From the NCBI GenBank assembly GCA_016763595.1, contig JAESTN010000012.1, positions 1 to 7,776 of the forward strand: a DNA stretch of 7,776 bases, read 5' to 3'. Shown here one piece after another: positions 7,080-7,776 of the stretch (positions are counted from its first letter, which is position 1; each line of letters begins with the position of its first letter). The stretch comes from Flavobacteriaceae bacterium (GTDB taxonomy: Bacteria; Bacteroidota; Bacteroidia; Flavobacteriales; Flavobacteriaceae). A program made the position numbers and the translations under genes. The notes beneath the pieces are model-generated. The model was given only the letters and a program-made list of their open reading frames with translations, did no database searches and was not told the origin of the DNA.

Positions 7080-7776
7080 ATGAATCATTTAATAAAACCA
7101 GGAGTTGCAACAGGAGATGCAGTTCAAGAAATTTTCAAATTAGCAAAAGAAAAAAAATTCGCGCTTCCAGCTGTTAATGTAACTGGATCTACTACTGTAA
7201 ACGCAGTATTAGAAACAGCAAAAGAATTAAATTCTCCAGTAATAATTCAGTTTTCTAACGGTGGAGCATATTTTAACGCTGGGAAAGGTTTATCTAATGA
7301 GAATGAAAAAGCTGCTATTGCAGGAGCTATTGCAGGAGCTAAACACGTGCACTTAATGGCAGAAGCTTATGGAGTCCCAGTTATATTACATACAGACCAT
7401 GCAGCAAAAAAGTTATTGCCTTGGATTGATGGCTTATTAGATGCTAGTGAAAAGCATTTTGCCGAAACAGGAAAATCGCTTTACAGTTCTCATATGATTG
7501 ATTTATCTGAAGAACCAATTGAAGAAAACATCGAGACTTGTAAAAAATATTTAGCTCGTATGAGTAAAATAGGAATGACTCTAGAAATTGAATTAGGAAT
7601 TACTGGTGGTGAAGAAGATGGTGTTGATAATTCTGATGTTGATGTTTCTAAATTATATACACAACCTGAAGAAGTTGCTTATGCGTATGAGGAGTTAATG
7701 AAAATAAGTCCGAGATTTACAATTGCTGCTGCATTTGGAAACGTACACGGAGTTTACAAGCCTGGTAATGTAAAAT
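7080..7776 (+). CDS. fbaA: Class II fructose-bisphosphate aldolase (3' partial)
   Basis: The frame opens with ATG at 7080-7082 and stays open to the right edge: 232 codons plus one base are visible. The protein is class IIA, very like E. coli FbaA: VILHTDHAAKKLLPWIDGLL (101-120) holds the catalytic Asp106 and zinc ligand His107; MTLEIELG (166-173) holds Glu171; GGEEDGVDN (176-184) is the catalytic loop with Glu178 and Glu179; and FGNVHGVYKPGN (219-230) holds zinc ligand His223. All are shifted by three from the E. coli numbering (109, 110, 174, 181, 182, 226). The E. coli enzyme has about 359 residues, so about a third, including the last zinc ligand (His264 in E. coli), lies beyond the window. 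The enzyme reversibly cleaves fructose 1,6-bisphosphate to dihydroxyacetone phosphate and glyceraldehyde 3-phosphate in the cytoplasm, serving glycolysis and gluconeogenesis. It seems to have its own promoter and not to depend on tamL transcription. Confidence 0.96.
   Translation, partial: MNHLIKPGVATGDAVQEIFKLAKEKKFALPAVNVTGSTTVNAVLETAKELNSPVIIQFSNGGAYFNAGKGLSNENEKAAIAGAIAGAKHVHLMAEAYGVPVILHTDHAAKKLLPWIDGLLDASEKHFAETGKSLYSSHMIDLSEEPIEENIETCKKYLARMSKIGMTLEIELGITGGEEDGVDNSDVDVSKLYTQPEEVAYAYEELMKISPRFTIAAAFGNVHGVYKPGNVK

Overview
The window looks like chromosomal housekeeping DNA from a marine or aquatic member of the Flavobacteriaceae (Bacteroidota), for example a relative of Polaribacter or Tenacibaculum; genus is not resolved. 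The reasons are AT-rich DNA with A/T-ending codons, a type IX secretion (T9SS) gene porT, a lipoprotein-type Omp85 protein (TamL), a menaquinone-pathway UbiE/MenG, and intergenic matches to the Bacteroidota -7 promoter motif TAnnTTTG. No mobile element, CRISPR array, tRNA, rRNA or defence system was seen.

Layout, left to right. (1) Positions 2-1198 hold the 3' part of an outer-membrane beta-barrel gene of the OmpP1/FadL type; its start lies outside the window. It is followed by a long hairpin, probably a terminator. (2) Positions 1334-3680 hold a tight three-gene operon on the + strand: a NifU-like iron-sulfur scaffold with a duplicated N-terminal domain, ubiE/menG and porT, separated by 4 and 3 bases. 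(3) Positions 3677-4405 hold a SpoU-family RNA 2'-O-methyltransferase on the - strand, whose stop codon overlaps that of porT. (4) Positions 4478-6964 hold tamL on the + strand, diverging from the methyltransferase; the two -7 boxes face each other in the short gap. (5) From 7080 to the right edge is the first two thirds of a class II fructose-bisphosphate aldolase, fbaA.

The genes mix envelope biogenesis (FadL-like porin, PorT, TamL) with core metabolism (Fe-S cluster assembly, menaquinone synthesis, glycolysis/gluconeogenesis) and RNA modification. They do not form one pathway. The order nifU-like, ubiE, porT, SpoU methyltransferase, tamL, fbaA is, as far as I recall, a common neighbourhood in Flavobacteriaceae, so this is most likely a conserved core segment and not an accessory island. 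I did not find a convincing undescribed system. The points most worth checking are the overlapping face-to-face promoters between the methyltransferase and tamL, the promoter built partly into a terminator hairpin at 1216-1287, and the duplicated Nfu_N domain.
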